A DNA stretch of 64,000 nucleotides from Cognatishimia coralii (GCF_037478305.1 NZ_JBBGAZ010000011.1:40160-104159), one strand, 5' to 3'; counted from the first letter of the stretch, positions 1-9,194 are shown. The notes: a model not told the origin generated them from the sequence alone. Made by a program: numbers and translations.

Positions 1-1390
1 TGGCAAAATACTTACCAAGCTTCACCGCGATATGAGGGTCATTCAACTCAATCGCCATCGCGCCCAACTGCGCCATTCCAAGGACATCCTGTGTTTCAGC
101 CAGATGCAGCCAAAACCTCTCGGCAAGAGCTCCTTCGCCAGATGCCAAGAACATCTTTGCAGCCTCGTGCACCGTTGAGCGCGCAAAGGCAGCCCCACGC
201 CAGTTCGGGACATTTGATTGCCCTGACAGGGAATGATCGACCGGCAGTCCCGCCTTTTCGGCCGCCAAAAGCCCGTAGAATGTGGTTTGATAGGCTCCGC
301 CTCCGGCATAGGCCCGTTGCGCCGCAGCTTGATCGCCCATGGCTTCATAGGCACGGCCGATCCAATACCCTGCGCGGCCAAGGGAAATCGGGGTCTGCAC
401 AGCCTGTTCAAAGAAAACGAAATGTTGAAGCGCCAGCCAGTGTTCGTCGAGATACCTGAGGGCGATATATCCCGCGAGCCATTCAAGTTGTGCAAAGTCA
501 CTGCCGCCAATCAACCCATGCTGAGCGGCAATATTATAGGCTTGCGCAGCGCGCCCTTCCCGCATTTCAGACCGCGCGAGTGCCAGACGCCGCTTGGCCC
601 AGGCCTCGGGATTGCCCAAGGTTCTCGCCTCGCTCCGCGAGAGGATCAATTCGGCGGCCCCTGCATCTCGGTCTTTTCGCATGCGCCACAGAAACCGCTC
701 GTAGGCCAACCCCGGATCGTCGGAGAGGCTTGAGGGCACCGCGTTGATCAATACATCTACGCCCGTACGGTTCTCGCGCAGCGCAAGCCGCGCGGCACCC
801 AGCTTGCGCCAACCATCTGGTACAAGCGGGTACATCCGCTGAGAGTTTTCCCGCCAGCCTTTCCAAAGCATCGCATCTAGGCGGTCCACATGGCGCGATT
901 TCAGGACATCGCCATAGCGCGCGAGATAGGCCACATGTTCCTCGTCGCTCATGGCGCGTTCCAACCAAGCCTGCGTGATTGTCGCATTGGCTTCGTCGCG
1001 CAACCCTCGCGCCTTCAACGCATCAGCTAGTAGAAGCGCGCCTTCAGCGGTTTGCGCTCCGGTTTCGGCAAAGACCTGATAGATCGCATCGGCGGGCGCA
1101 TCGGCGAAATTGGGTTCCTGTTTACGACGCAACAAGGGCAACCCTGGCCAATCCCCATTGCGGCGCAGGAAACTCTGTGCATCGCGCCAAGTGCCGTCGC
1201 CCGCGCGCAAACGGTGCCATTCGACGATATCCTGAACCACAGGACCATAACTGCGAGATTGCCGCGCAGCTTCGCTCCAGTTTTGAGACTGGATAGCCCG
1301 CATCACAGGCGAAATATCCACCGCCTGCTGTGCCCAAGCTGCACTGCTGACGATGAAAACCAAAAATACTGCCCAAATCCGCTGCATCAT
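1..1390 (-). CDS. slt: Soluble lytic murein transglycosylase (Slt70-like), 3'-truncated by window edge
   Basis: The reading frame is open from the start at 1390 to the window edge, giving about 463 residues with no stop, so the C-terminal catalytic domain lies outside. The N-terminus is a typical Sec signal peptide (hydrophobic run FLVFIVSSAAWA, then QQA). After it comes a long alpha-helical, alanine- and leucine-rich region with TPR-like repeats, including segments such as AYERFLWRMRKDRDAGAAEL and YWIGRAYEAMGDQAAAQ. This matches the superhelical ring of Slt70 enzymes, which cleave peptidoglycan in the periplasm to leave 1,6-anhydro-muropeptides. Two adjacent ATGs (1390 and 1387) are possible starts; GAGGTGG lies about 12 bases upstream. 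It is transcribed away from dapA. The catalytic Glu cannot be checked here, so the name rests on the helical part and the signal peptide. Confidence 0.8.
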   Translation of the reverse strand, partial: MMQRIWAVFLVFIVSSAAWAQQAVDISPVMRAIQSQNWSEAARQSRSYGPVVQDIVEWHRLRAGDGTWRDAQSFLRRNGDWPGLPLLRRKQEPNFADAPADAIYQVFAETGAQTAEGALLLADALKARGLRDEANATITQAWLERAMSDEEHVAYLARYGDVLKSRHVDRLDAMLWKGWRENSQRMYPLVPDGWRKLGAARLALRENRTGVDVLINAVPSSLSDDPGLAYERFLWRMRKDRDAGAAELILSRSEARTLGNPEAWAKRRLALARSEMREGRAAQAYNIAAQHGLIGGSDFAQLEWLAGYIALRYLDEHWLALQHFVFFEQAVQTPISLGRAGYWIGRAYEAMGDQAAAQRAYAGGGAYQTTFYGLLAAEKAGLPVDHSLSGQSNVPNWRGAAFARSTVHEAAKMFLASGEGALAERFWLHLAETQDVLGMAQLGAMAIELNDPHIAVKLGKYFA

Positions 1391-1576
1391 CTCTTGCGTT
1401 TTCCACCTCGCTGCGGGTTATAGGGCAAACATAGATGCGGATTGCTCATGGTCCAATGAGTAACTTGGCAACCTCGCCACTTCCGGCTAGGGTCCGCGCG
1501 AAATTCAACCTGGGTCGGCGACTTCCGGCCTGTCACTTGGGCGTCCTGCCCAGATCGCACAACAAAGGAGCGTGTT

Positions 1577-2452
1577 ATGTTCAAAGGGTCTATGCCTGCA
1601 CTCATCACGCCGTTCAAGAACGGCGAGCTGGATTTGGATACGCTCAAGAAGCTGGTTGAGTGGCATATTAGCGAAGGCTCTCATGGTTTGGTTCCGGTTG
1701 GGACGACGGGTGAAAGCCCGACATTGACCCATGAAGAGCACGAGACCGTGATCGAAGAGGTCGTCAAAGTGGTGGCGGGCCGTATTCCTGTGATCGCGGG
1801 CGCTGGGTCAAACAACACCGTTGAAGCCGTACGCTTTATGCAATTCGCAGAAAAAGCCGGCGCGGATGCGGGCCTTGTTGTGACGCCTTACTACAACAAG
1901 CCAACGCAACGCGGATTGCTGGCGCACTACCGCGAGCTGCATGACTGCTGCGATCTGCCGATCGTGATCTACAATATTCCAGGCCGCTCGATCATCGATA
2001 TGACGCCTGAGACCATGGGTGAGCTTGCGAAACTGCCTCGGATTGTGGGCGTGAAAGACGCCACTGGAGATGTTGCCCGCGTAAGCGACCAACGCGAGAT
2101 GTGCGGTGCGGACTTCATTCAGCTCTCTGGCGAAGATGGCTCGGCACTTGGCTTCAACGCACATGGTGGTGTGGGCTGTATCTCTGTTACAGCCAACGTC
2201 GCGCCGCGTCTTTGCGCAGAGTTCCAAGAGGCCACTCTGGCAGGTGACTACAGCAAGGCGCTGGAACTGCAGGACCGATTGATGCCTCTGCACCGTGCGA
2301 TCTTTGTAGAGCCCGGTCTGGTTGGTGCGAAATACGGTATGTCTCAGCTGGGTCTGTGCTCGGATGAGGTGCGCTCTCCGCTGACAGGGTTGCTGGACAG
2401 CACCAAGGCGCAGATTGATGCGGCCATGCGTCATGCGGGGCTGATCAACTGA
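1577..2452 (+). CDS. dapA: 4-hydroxy-tetrahydrodipicolinate synthase
   Basis: DapA condenses pyruvate with aspartate semialdehyde, the first committed step towards diaminopimelate and lysine. The 291-residue length is standard for this (beta/alpha)8 aldolase. Visible motifs are VGTTGESPTL (residues 41-50), the catalytic tyrosine Y132 in IYNIPGRS and the Schiff-base lysine K160 in VGVKDATG. The start is supported by AAAGGAG eight bases upstream. It is divergent from the transglycosylase gene, so a diaminopimelate gene and a peptidoglycan-turnover gene share one intergenic region; dapB lies far off at 37.7 kb. A hairpin terminator follows the stop. Confidence 0.97.
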   Translation: MFKGSMPALITPFKNGELDLDTLKKLVEWHISEGSHGLVPVGTTGESPTLTHEEHETVIEEVVKVVAGRIPVIAGAGSNNTVEAVRFMQFAEKAGADAGLVVTPYYNKPTQRGLLAHYRELHDCCDLPIVIYNIPGRSIIDMTPETMGELAKLPRIVGVKDATGDVARVSDQREMCGADFIQLSGEDGSALGFNAHGGVGCISVTANVAPRLCAEFQEATLAGDYSKALELQDRLMPLHRAIFVEPGLVGAKYGMSQLGLCSDEVRSPLTGLLDSTKAQIDAAMRHAGLIN

Positions 2453-2469
2453 TCTGATTTCTTTTTGCT

Positions 2470-2502
2470 AAAAAACGCCCCGGCCATTGGTCGGCGCTTT
2501 TT
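2470..2502 (+). terminator. Rho-independent terminator after dapA
   Basis: A GC-rich stem (CCGGCC, loop ATT, GGTCGG with one G-U pair) is flanked by an A-run and ends in TTTTT, 17 bases after the dapA stop. It may also act on convergent ubiB transcripts. Confidence 0.7.
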
Positions 2503-2520
2503 GTAGCGATGCCTGGATTT

Positions 2521-2542
2521 AAGTATTTCTGGCAAGATGAAA
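2521..2542 (+). repeat. Dispersed intergenic repeat, short form
   Basis: A copy of the core GTATTTCTGGCAAGATGAAA, lying between the convergent dapA and ubiB genes. Near-identical copies lie at 11613-11634, 26134-26155, 46836-46857 and 51519-51540. It encodes nothing and is not part of the dapA terminator. Confidence 0.75.
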
Positions 2543-2601
2543 CCAGCCGTGCAACGCGGCGGGCACGCAGTGTTGCCAAATGCGGAATGGTTGACCCGCC
2601 G

Positions 2602-4134
2602 CTAGAGCAGGGTCACCGCGAGGTACACGGCTCCAATCCCAAGGCCCGCGCCGAGCACCATGCTGCTGGCGACAATGGGCCAGATGCGACGGCGTGGTTC
2701 TGGTTCTTCGGAAATCTGTTTGATCAGCGCAGATTCAACGAGGCCTGGCAAACGCGGGCCGAAACGTGACAATACCTGCGCCGTTTTCCAAAGATCACGA
2801 GCAAGCGCTTTGGGGCCAACAGAGTCGCGGATGTAGTCGCCGACGACCGGTTTGGCGACGTCCCAGATGTTGACGCTTGGATCCAGCGAACGGGCGACGC
2901 CTTCGACGACAACCATTGTGCGTTGTAGAAGGATCAGCTCGGTGCGGGTTTCCATGCCGAAGCGTTCGGTGACTTCAAAGAGGTAGTTCAGCAGGCGCCC
3001 CATCGAAATCTGAGTGGCGTCCATGCCAAAGATCGGCTCGCCGACGGCACGCAGGGCGCGGGCGAATTCGTCGACGTCTTGATCGGCGGGCACGTAGCCT
3101 GCCTCGAAATGGACTTCGGCGACGCGTTTATAGTCGCGTTGGATGAATCCAAAGAGGATCTCGGCGTAGACCCGACGGGTGTATTCGTCGATATGGCCCA
3201 TAATGCCAAAGTCATAGGCGATGATATCGCCATTCGCGGCCACCTTAAGGTTACCTTGGTGCATGTCCGCGTGGAAATAGCCATCACGCAGCGCGTGGCT
3301 AAGGAAGAGCTGCAATACGCGTGCCCCAAGGGCGTGCAGGTCGTGTCCTGCAGCGCGCAGAGCGTCGTTGTCGCCCATGGCCGCGCCTTCGGCCCAGCTC
3401 ATGGTCATGACGCGGCGGGCGGAATGGTCCCATTTGATGGTTGGGACTTGGAAGCCTGCATCATTCACGGTGTTTGAAGCAAACTCGCTGGCGGATGCAC
3501 TTTCTAGGCGGAGGTCCAGTTCGCCGGTGACGACTCCGTCGAAATGTTCAATCACATCATGCGGGCGCAGACGCCGAGAGAAAGGAGCTACGAATTCGAT
3601 GAAATCTGCCGCGAAGTAGAAAGCATCCACGTCCTTGCGGAAGGCGCGTTCGATGCCGGGGCGCAGCACTTTGACTGCGACGACCTCGCCGGTGTCAGCA
3701 AGTTTGGCTTTGTGAACCTGCGCAATCGAGGCAGCCGCGACGGGCTCTGAGAATTCCGAGAAGATCTCATCAGGCGCGACGCCAAGTTCTGATTCAATCG
3801 CGGCTTTCGCCTCGGCGACGGAAAACGGCGGCAAGCGATCCTGCAGGACCCGCAGTTGCGTCGCCATTTCAGAGCCGACCACATCTGGACGCGTGCTAAG
3901 AACCTGACCGAATTTGATATAGGCCGGCCCCAAGGCGGTCAGGGCCCGCACAACAGGCGGCATATTCGGGTCACCCTTGATGCCAATCCAGCGAAACGGC
4001 CAGACCAAAGTGCGCGCCAGAATGCGCAAGGGTTTGGGCGCCTCAAAGGCTTCGAGCACCACGCCCATTGCACCTGTACGTTCAAGCGTTGCGCCGGTTC
4101 GGATCAGGCGCCAGATATTGTGAGGTCCGCGCAC
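2602..4134 (-). CDS. ubiB: UbiB, ABC1-family atypical kinase/ATPase for ubiquinone synthesis
   Basis: This 510-residue protein belongs to the ABC1/ADCK/UbiB family, whose ATPase activity supports ubiquinone biosynthesis at the inner membrane. The KxGQ motif is seen as KFGQ (residues 74-77) and is followed by the family wording STRPD; the alanine-rich nucleotide loop appears as AAASIAQVHKA. Later come kinase-like segments YFHADMHQGN and AYDFGIMG. Two membrane helices end the protein (about 482-510), as usual for UbiB. The start is GTG, placed directly after the ubiE stop with no spacer, so translation is probably coupled. The stop faces dapA. Confidence 0.95.
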   Translation of the reverse strand: MRGPHNIWRLIRTGATLERTGAMGVVLEAFEAPKPLRILARTLVWPFRWIGIKGDPNMPPVVRALTALGPAYIKFGQVLSTRPDVVGSEMATQLRVLQDRLPPFSVAEAKAAIESELGVAPDEIFSEFSEPVAAASIAQVHKAKLADTGEVVAVKVLRPGIERAFRKDVDAFYFAADFIEFVAPFSRRLRPHDVIEHFDGVVTGELDLRLESASASEFASNTVNDAGFQVPTIKWDHSARRVMTMSWAEGAAMGDNDALRAAGHDLHALGARVLQLFLSHALRDGYFHADMHQGNLKVAANGDIIAYDFGIMGHIDEYTRRVYAEILFGFIQRDYKRVAEVHFEAGYVPADQDVDEFARALRAVGEPIFGMDATQISMGRLLNYLFEVTERFGMETRTELILLQRTMVVVEGVARSLDPSVNIWDVAKPVVGDYIRDSVGPKALARDLWKTAQVLSRFGPRLPGLVESALIKQISEEPEPRRRIWPIVASSMVLGAGLGIGAVYLAVTLL

Positions 4135-4887
4135 TTAGAGTTTCCAACCCGAATGCAGCGCCGCGATGCCCATTGTCAGATTGCGGTATTTCGCGTTCTC
4201 AAACCCGGCCTTGCGTAGCATGGCAAGGAAGGTGTCCTGATCTGGGAACTTGCGGATGCTTTCCACCAGGTATTGATAGCTGTCGCGGTCATTTGCGATG
4301 GCCTGACCCATGCGAGGAATGACGTTGAAGGAATACAAGTCGTAGGCCTTCTGCATCATGTCATTCGGGATCTGGCTGAACTCCAACACCATCAGACGGC
4401 CACCGGGTTTCAACACGCGGTAGGCCTCGTTCAGGGCCTCTTGCGGGCGGGTCACGTTTCGGATGCCAAAGCTGATCGTGTAGACATCAAAGGTGTTGTC
4501 CTCAAACGGCAGCGCCATGGCATCGCCCACAACCCAATCCAGCTGATCCGCCATTTTGTCTGCTTCGGCGCGCTTGCGGCCCTCGACCAGCATTGGTTCG
4601 GTCAAGTCGCAAACCGTGGCATGCCCCGCACCTGCGCGATCCAGAAACCGGAACGAAATGTCCCCTGTGCCGCCCGCTACATCCAAAAGCTTTTGCCCCG
4701 GGCGTGGTGCCAGCCAATCCATCATCGCGTCTTTCCAGATGCGGTGGATGCCCATGCTCATGACGTCGTTCATGATGTCGTATTTTGAGGCAACCGAGCC
4801 AAAAACGCCCTGCACACGCCCGGCCTTTTCGGCTTCTGGCACGGTTTCAAACCCGAAATGCGTGGTGGTTTGGTCAGCTTGGCTCAT
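4135..4887 (-). CDS. ubiE: UbiE, SAM-dependent C-methyltransferase of ubiquinone/menaquinone synthesis
   Basis: UbiE methylates the benzoquinol ring during ubiquinone synthesis (and demethylmenaquinone where present). The 250-residue protein shows the UbiE signature YDIMNDVMSMG (36-46), the SAM-binding motif I LLDVAGGTGD (67-76) and the second signature RNVTRPQEALNEAYRVLKPG. It is the first gene of a ubiE-ubiB pair, the usual arrangement in Rhodobacterales, and runs divergently from mutM across a 138-bp intergenic region that must hold both promoters. Confidence 0.97.
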   Translation of the reverse strand: MSQADQTTTHFGFETVPEAEKAGRVQGVFGSVASKYDIMNDVMSMGIHRIWKDAMMDWLAPRPGQKLLDVAGGTGDISFRFLDRAGAGHATVCDLTEPMLVEGRKRAEADKMADQLDWVVGDAMALPFEDNTFDVYTISFGIRNVTRPQEALNEAYRVLKPGGRLMVLEFSQIPNDMMQKAYDLYSFNVIPRMGQAIANDRDSYQYLVESIRKFPDQDTFLAMLRKAGFENAKYRNLTMGIAALHSGWKL

Positions 4888-5025
4888 GTCGCGGCCCCTC
4901 AGAAATTCCCTGCCTTACATATAGAGCCAAAGCCGCGCTTACAATGCGATCTATTGGCTCGGTGGACGCGGGCTTTGCCTGTCCTATCTGAGCCGCTAAG
5001 AAGAGCCAAAGAAGGAGCGGATCCC

Positions 5026-5877
5026 ATGCCTGAATTGCCCGAAGTTGAAACCGTCCGCCGAGGGCTTGAACCCGCGATGACGGGGGCTGTGATTGCAAAA
5101 GCTTCGGTAAACCGCCCAGACCTGCGTTGGCCGTTCCCAGAAAACATGGCGGGGCGGCTGACCGGGCAAAAGGTTTTGGGGCTGAGGCGCCGGTCGAAAT
5201 ACATCCTTATGGACCTTGCCAGCGGAGAGACCTTGCTGGTGCATCTGGGCATGTCAGGACGCATGACGGTCTCTGGCGACCCACTGGGGCAATTTGCGCA
5301 TAACCATCCTCAGACTGAGAAACACGATCACGTGGTCTTTGACATGGACAATGGAGCTCGGGTTACGTTCAATGACCCGCGTCGCTTTGGAGCTATGGAT
5401 CTGCTGGAGACTGCAACAGCTGATGCCCATAAGTTGCTTTGCGATATTGGCCCCGAACCTTTGGGTAATGATTTCAATGAGGACTACCTGGTCGAGCAGC
5501 TCAAGTCCCGCAAAACGCCGATTAAATCGGCGCTCTTGGATCAGAAAATCGTCGCTGGCCTGGGCAATATCTATGTATGCGAGGCGCTTTATCGTGCTGG
5601 CATTTCCCCCAAACGCCACGTCAACAAAATTTCCGCGCCTCGGATCGCCGCTTTGGTGCCAATCATTCGTGAGGTGCTGTCAGAGGCCATCGAAGCAGGC
5701 GGCTCCAGCTTGCGTGATTTCCGCCAAGCCGATGGAGAACTTGGATATTTTCAGCACAGCTTTGATGTCTATGGGCGCGAGGGCGAACCCTGCAAAACGC
5801 CTGATTGTGACAAGGTGATTCTGAGAATCACGCAGTCTGGACGCTCATCTTTCTACTGTGCGCAATGCCAAAGATAA
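5026..5877 (+). CDS. mutM: Formamidopyrimidine-DNA glycosylase (Fpg)
   Basis: Fpg removes 8-oxoguanine and formamidopyrimidines and nicks the abasic site. The start at 5026 is set by chemistry: the mature protein must begin with Pro, and MPELPEVETVRRGLEP gives catalytic Pro2 and Glu3. An in-frame extension upstream to 4858 is open but lacks a role. The zinc finger is at the C-terminus (CKTPDC then YCAQCQR, i.e. C-x4-C and C-x2-C). The helix-two-turn-helix region includes LLDQKIVAGLGNIYVCEALYRAGISP, written in part here as GLGNIYVCEALYRAGI. Length 283 residues is normal. AAGGAG lies 12 bases upstream. Confidence 0.97.
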   Translation: MPELPEVETVRRGLEPAMTGAVIAKASVNRPDLRWPFPENMAGRLTGQKVLGLRRRSKYILMDLASGETLLVHLGMSGRMTVSGDPLGQFAHNHPQTEKHDHVVFDMDNGARVTFNDPRRFGAMDLLETATADAHKLLCDIGPEPLGNDFNEDYLVEQLKSRKTPIKSALLDQKIVAGLGNIYVCEALYRAGISPKRHVNKISAPRIAALVPIIREVLSEAIEAGGSSLRDFRQADGELGYFQHSFDVYGREGEPCKTPDCDKVILRITQSGRSSFYCAQCQR

Positions 5878-5940
5878 CTTGATCCCCCCTTCCGACATGG
5901 TAAGGAATCGAGCTTACTTGGAACAACAGAAAGCGGATCC

Positions 5941-6717
5941 ATGGCTTTTGAGACGATCATCGTCGAAGTTGAAGACCACGTAGCTCTTATCAAACTGAAT
6001 CGCCCTGATGCATTGAACGCTCTGAACTCAGAGCTGCTGAAGGAATTGGGCCAAGCTCTGTCTGAGGCCGATCAGAATGACAAAGTCCGCTGCATTGTAA
6101 TCACAGGCTCGGAGAAGGCCTTTGCCGCCGGTGCCGACATTAAAGAAATGAGCGAGAAGACATTCGTTGAAATGTTCCTCTCTGACTTTTTTGGCGACCA
6201 CGGTGATGCGATCACTAAGATCCGCAAGCCGATCATCGCGGCCGTCTCTGGCTACGCGCTTGGTGGCGGCTGCGAACTGGCGATGATGTGCGACTTTATT
6301 ATTGCGTCGGACACCGCGAAATTCGGCCAGCCCGAGATCAATTTGGGCGTTATCGCGGGCCTAGGCGGCACGCAGCGCCTGACGCGCTATGTCGGCAAAT
6401 CTAAATCCATGGACATGCATCTGACCGGACGCTTCATGGATGCTGACGAAGCCGAACGTTCGGGTCTCGTGTCTCGTGTTGTGCCGGGCAAGAAGTTGAT
6501 GGACGAAGCCATGGGCGCGGCGCAGAAGATCGCCGAGAAATCCATGCTGAGTGCGATTGCCGCGAAAGAAGCCGTAAACCGCGCCTATGAGACAACCCTG
6601 ACCGAAGGCCTGCTTTATGAGCGCCGCCTGTTCCATTCGCTCTTTGCGACGGAAGATCAGAAGGAAGGCATGGCCGCCTTTGCAGAAAAGCGTCAGGCTC
6701 AGTTCCGCGACAAGTAA
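5941..6717 (+). CDS. Enoyl-CoA hydratase (crotonase family)
   Basis: A 258-residue crotonase-fold protein that should hydrate 2-trans-enoyl-CoA in fatty-acid or related acyl-CoA breakdown. Both catalytic glutamates are present with the classic 20-residue spacing: E112 in GGGCELAMMCD and E132 in FGQPEINLG. The oxyanion-hole segments AAGADIKEM and GYALGGG are intact. This supports a true short-chain enoyl-CoA hydratase rather than an isomerase or decarboxylase, though substrate range cannot be read from sequence. It lies 63 bases after mutM and ends at a strong terminator; the same gene often stands between mutM and rpsT in roseobacters. Confidence 0.92.
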   Translation: MAFETIIVEVEDHVALIKLNRPDALNALNSELLKELGQALSEADQNDKVRCIVITGSEKAFAAGADIKEMSEKTFVEMFLSDFFGDHGDAITKIRKPIIAAVSGYALGGGCELAMMCDFIIASDTAKFGQPEINLGVIAGLGGTQRLTRYVGKSKSMDMHLTGRFMDADEAERSGLVSRVVPGKKLMDEAMGAAQKIAEKSMLSAIAAKEAVNRAYETTLTEGLLYERRLFHSLFATEDQKEGMAAFAEKRQAQFRDK

Positions 6718-6735
6718 ATTGTCCGAACCTGTTCT

Positions 6736-6762
6736 AGGCCGTCCGTTTCGGGCGGCCTTTTT
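6736..6762 (+). terminator. Rho-independent terminator after the crotonase gene
   Basis: Stem GGCCGTCCG / CGGGCGGCC with a short loop, followed by TTTTT, 18 bases after the stop codon. Confidence 0.85.
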
Positions 6763-7015
6763 CATGGGCGCACGTCAGCGGTGCAATTTTTTTGAGCATT
6801 GGGATTCGATCGGAACGATTCGCTTTGCTGCAGGTGCAAAATCCTCGCTTGGATTTTTGCTATTCCATTCACCAGTAAAACTCTGTAAAGACCGCCGTCA
6901 TACATGCGCGTGATGCCCGCTTAGGCAAGAATCGGACCCGGGAAACCGGGCAGACCCGTTGTCTTTGGTCTCACGCAGAATAGAGAAACGAACACGAAAT
7001 AAAGGTCTGAGATTC

Positions 7016-7279
7016 ATGGCAAACTCACCACAGTCCAAAAAGCGCGCACGTCAGAATGAACGCCGTGCTCTGGTCAACCAATCCCGTCGCTCCCGCATCC
7101 GCACCTTTCTGCGCAAAGTAGAGGAAGCGATTGCGTCTGGCGATCACGCCGCAGCCGCAGAAGCCCTCAAGGCAGCTCAACCAGAAGTAATGCGCGGTGT
7201 GAACAAAGGTATCTTCCACAAGAACACGGCATCCCGCAAAATCTCTCGTCTTGCGGCACGGGTCAAAGCTCTGGGCTAA
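7016..7279 (+). CDS. rpsT: 30S ribosomal protein S20
   Basis: An 87-residue, highly basic protein that binds 16S rRNA early in 30S assembly. The start at 7016 (MANSPQSKKRARQNERR) matches the conserved S20 N-terminus; the open frame extends upstream to 6959 but the extra residues are not S20-like. An AAAGG stretch lies about ten bases before the ATG. The leader from 6763 to 7015 (253 bp) must hold the promoter, but I could not fix -35/-10 boxes. rpsT next to dnaA is usual in alphaproteobacteria. A strong terminator follows. Confidence 0.97.
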   Translation: MANSPQSKKRARQNERRALVNQSRRSRIRTFLRKVEEAIASGDHAAAAEALKAAQPEVMRGVNKGIFHKNTASRKISRLAARVKALG

Positions 7280-7295
7280 ACCCTTATCAAACAGT

Positions 7296-7335
7296 AAAAA
7301 AAGGCGCCTCCCCTATGTGGTTGGCGCCTTTTTTT
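7296..7335 (+). terminator. Rho-independent terminator after rpsT
   Basis: A-run, perfect GGCGCC arms around a 14-base loop, then seven T residues. The symmetric A/T flanks could let it work in both directions and isolate rpsT from dnaA. Confidence 0.9.
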
Positions 7336-7360
7336 ATGAAAATTTGATCTCACTGAGAGA

Positions 7361-7774
7361 GATTCTTTTCGACCATTTCATGAGTCAAGTTCGAAGATCA
7401 GTTGCGACTCTCATTCCGAAATTGCTAGCTTCATAAGTGCGATTCATATCGCCGCTTCGGGGGGCGGACAGCATTCGGGAAAACCGAATACCGACAACCA
7501 AGCTCAACCAAAGGTTGTAGTGCATCTTTCTGTGTGCAAACATGGTGATGTTCTTGAAGAATCTGGTTGAGGGCTTGCGTGTCCGATCCTTTTTTGAACG
7601 CACAAAGGTGCGCAAGAAACTTACGCTGTGAGGGTGGGGACTTTCACGGAATGGGACGTATTGTTTTTGCAAGGTGCTGACTGCTCAGCATCCAGCCAAG
7701 GTGTGAGTGCGGAATTGGGTTGCGAAACTGGCAGGTTCGACTCTTTCGGGGTCGATTGAATTGGACGCGGAATC
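7361..7774 (+). promoter_or_regulatory. dnaA upstream control region with seven GANTC (CcrM) sites
   Basis: The 503 bp between rpsT and dnaA contain no convincing gene. GANTC occurs at 7361, 7382, 7406, 7441, 7559, 7739 and 7770, seven sites in 414 bp against about 1.6 expected by chance. Alphaproteobacteria methylate GANTC with CcrM, and in Caulobacter the methylation state of the dnaA promoter affects its transcription; a similar role here is inference. I found no TTATCCACA-like DnaA boxes, so this does not look like oriC. No -35/-10 pair could be fixed with confidence. Confidence 0.5.
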
Positions 7775-7782
7775 GGGGACAA

Positions 7783-9171
7783 ATGACACTAGATCAACTG
7801 GGGGCTTTCCAACGTGAAATGTTGGAAACGGTCGGGCAAAATAACTACAAGGCGTGGATCGAACCGCTTGAGTTTGCTGATATTCAGGACGGCGTAGCAA
7901 CGTTCAACGTTCCGACGAACTTTATCGGCAACTATGTGTCCCAGAATTTTGGCGACCTTCTTATTCACAAACTGACCTCTCTGGGCGAAACCGTTCAGCG
8001 CGTGCATTTCCGGGTCGCGAATTCCGCCGCAGCGCCACGGGTAACTTCTCCGTCCATCGAGACCGCAGCGCCTGTCTCAGAAACAGTGCGCCCTTCTCCA
8101 CAAACGCGCCTTGAAACCTCTAAGGCCGAGCTGCCGGGCGCCCCGCTTGATGCGCGCTTCACCTTTGACAGCTTTGTGGTTGGCAAACCGAACGAGCTGG
8201 CCAATGCCGCCGCCCGCCGTGTCGCTGAAGGTGGTCCTGTCAGCTTCAATCCGCTGTTCCTCTATGGCGGCGTTGGCCTTGGTAAGACCCACCTCATGCA
8301 CGCGATTGCATGGGAGTTGCAAAACCGTCGTCCAGACCTGAATGTCCTTTACCTATCTGCTGAACAATTCATGTATCGCTTTGTTCAGGCCCTGCGTGAT
8401 CGCAAGATGATGGACTTCAAAGAGCTGTTCCGCTCTGTAGACGTTCTAATGGTCGACGATGTGCAGTTCATCGCGGGCAAGGACTCCACCCAAGAAGAAT
8501 TCTTCCACACGTTCAATGCTTTGGTGGATCAGAACAAACAGATCATTATCTCTGCCGACCGCGCTCCTGGCGAAATCAAAGGCATGGAAGACCGCATTCG
8601 CTCTCGCCTGCAATGTGGCTTGGTGGTGGATTTGCACCCGACCGACTATGAGCTGCGTCTGGGCATCCTGCAAAGCAAGGTCGAGCAGTACCGTAGCCAA
8701 TATCCAGATCTGGTTCTTGCCGATGGCGTACTGGAATTCCTCGCGCATCGCATTTCCACCAACGTGCGCGTGCTTGAAGGTGCTCTGACCCGTCTGTTTG
8801 CATTTGCCTCCCTCGTAGGTCGCGAAATCACGATGGAATTGACGCAGGATTGTCTGTCCGACGTGCTTCGTGCCTCTGAGCGTAAGATCAGTGTCGAGGA
8901 AATCCAGCGCCGGGTGGCTGAACACTACAACATCCGCCTGTCCGACATGATCGGCCCCAAACGTCTGCGCAACTTTGCGCGCCCGCGTCAGGTTGCCATG
9001 TTCCTTTGCAAACAGCTGACCAGCCGCTCCTTGCCAGAAATCGGGCGTCGTTTTGGCGGACGGGATCACACCACCGTCATGCACGGGGTGCGCCGTATCG
9101 AAGAGCTGCGTAGCTCGGACGGTCAAATCGCCGAGGATCTCGAACTTCTCCGCCGCGCCTTAGAAGCATAA
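7783..9171 (+). CDS. dnaA: Chromosomal replication initiator DnaA
   Basis: DnaA binds DnaA boxes as an ATP-bound oligomer and melts the origin. Domains in order: N-terminal interaction domain (1-80), a Ser/Pro/Thr-rich linker (about 80-122), the AAA+ ATPase with Walker A GGVGLGKTH (162-170) and Walker B VLMVDDVQF (221-229), and the C-terminal DNA-binding helix-turn-helix with the DnaA signature GGRDHTTVMHGVRRIEEL. The start at 7783 (MTLDQLGAFQ) gives 462 residues, a standard length; the frame stays open to 7720 but the added Arg/Trp-rich residues look non-coding. It begins the dnaA-dnaN-recF-gyrB series and is followed by a terminator. Confidence 0.97.
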   Translation: MTLDQLGAFQREMLETVGQNNYKAWIEPLEFADIQDGVATFNVPTNFIGNYVSQNFGDLLIHKLTSLGETVQRVHFRVANSAAAPRVTSPSIETAAPVSETVRPSPQTRLETSKAELPGAPLDARFTFDSFVVGKPNELANAAARRVAEGGPVSFNPLFLYGGVGLGKTHLMHAIAWELQNRRPDLNVLYLSAEQFMYRFVQALRDRKMMDFKELFRSVDVLMVDDVQFIAGKDSTQEEFFHTFNALVDQNKQIIISADRAPGEIKGMEDRIRSRLQCGLVVDLHPTDYELRLGILQSKVEQYRSQYPDLVLADGVLEFLAHRISTNVRVLEGALTRLFAFASLVGREITMELTQDCLSDVLRASERKISVEEIQRRVAEHYNIRLSDMIGPKRLRNFARPRQVAMFLCKQLTSRSLPEIGRRFGGRDHTTVMHGVRRIEELRSSDGQIAEDLELLRRALEA

Positions 9172-9194
9172 AGGCGGGGCACTCCCCACCTTAC

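Noticed and set aside
7280..7782. Possible chromosomal origin next to dnaA
   Set aside because: No cluster of TTATCCACA-type DnaA boxes and no AT-rich unwinding block are visible; alphaproteobacterial origins are often elsewhere.
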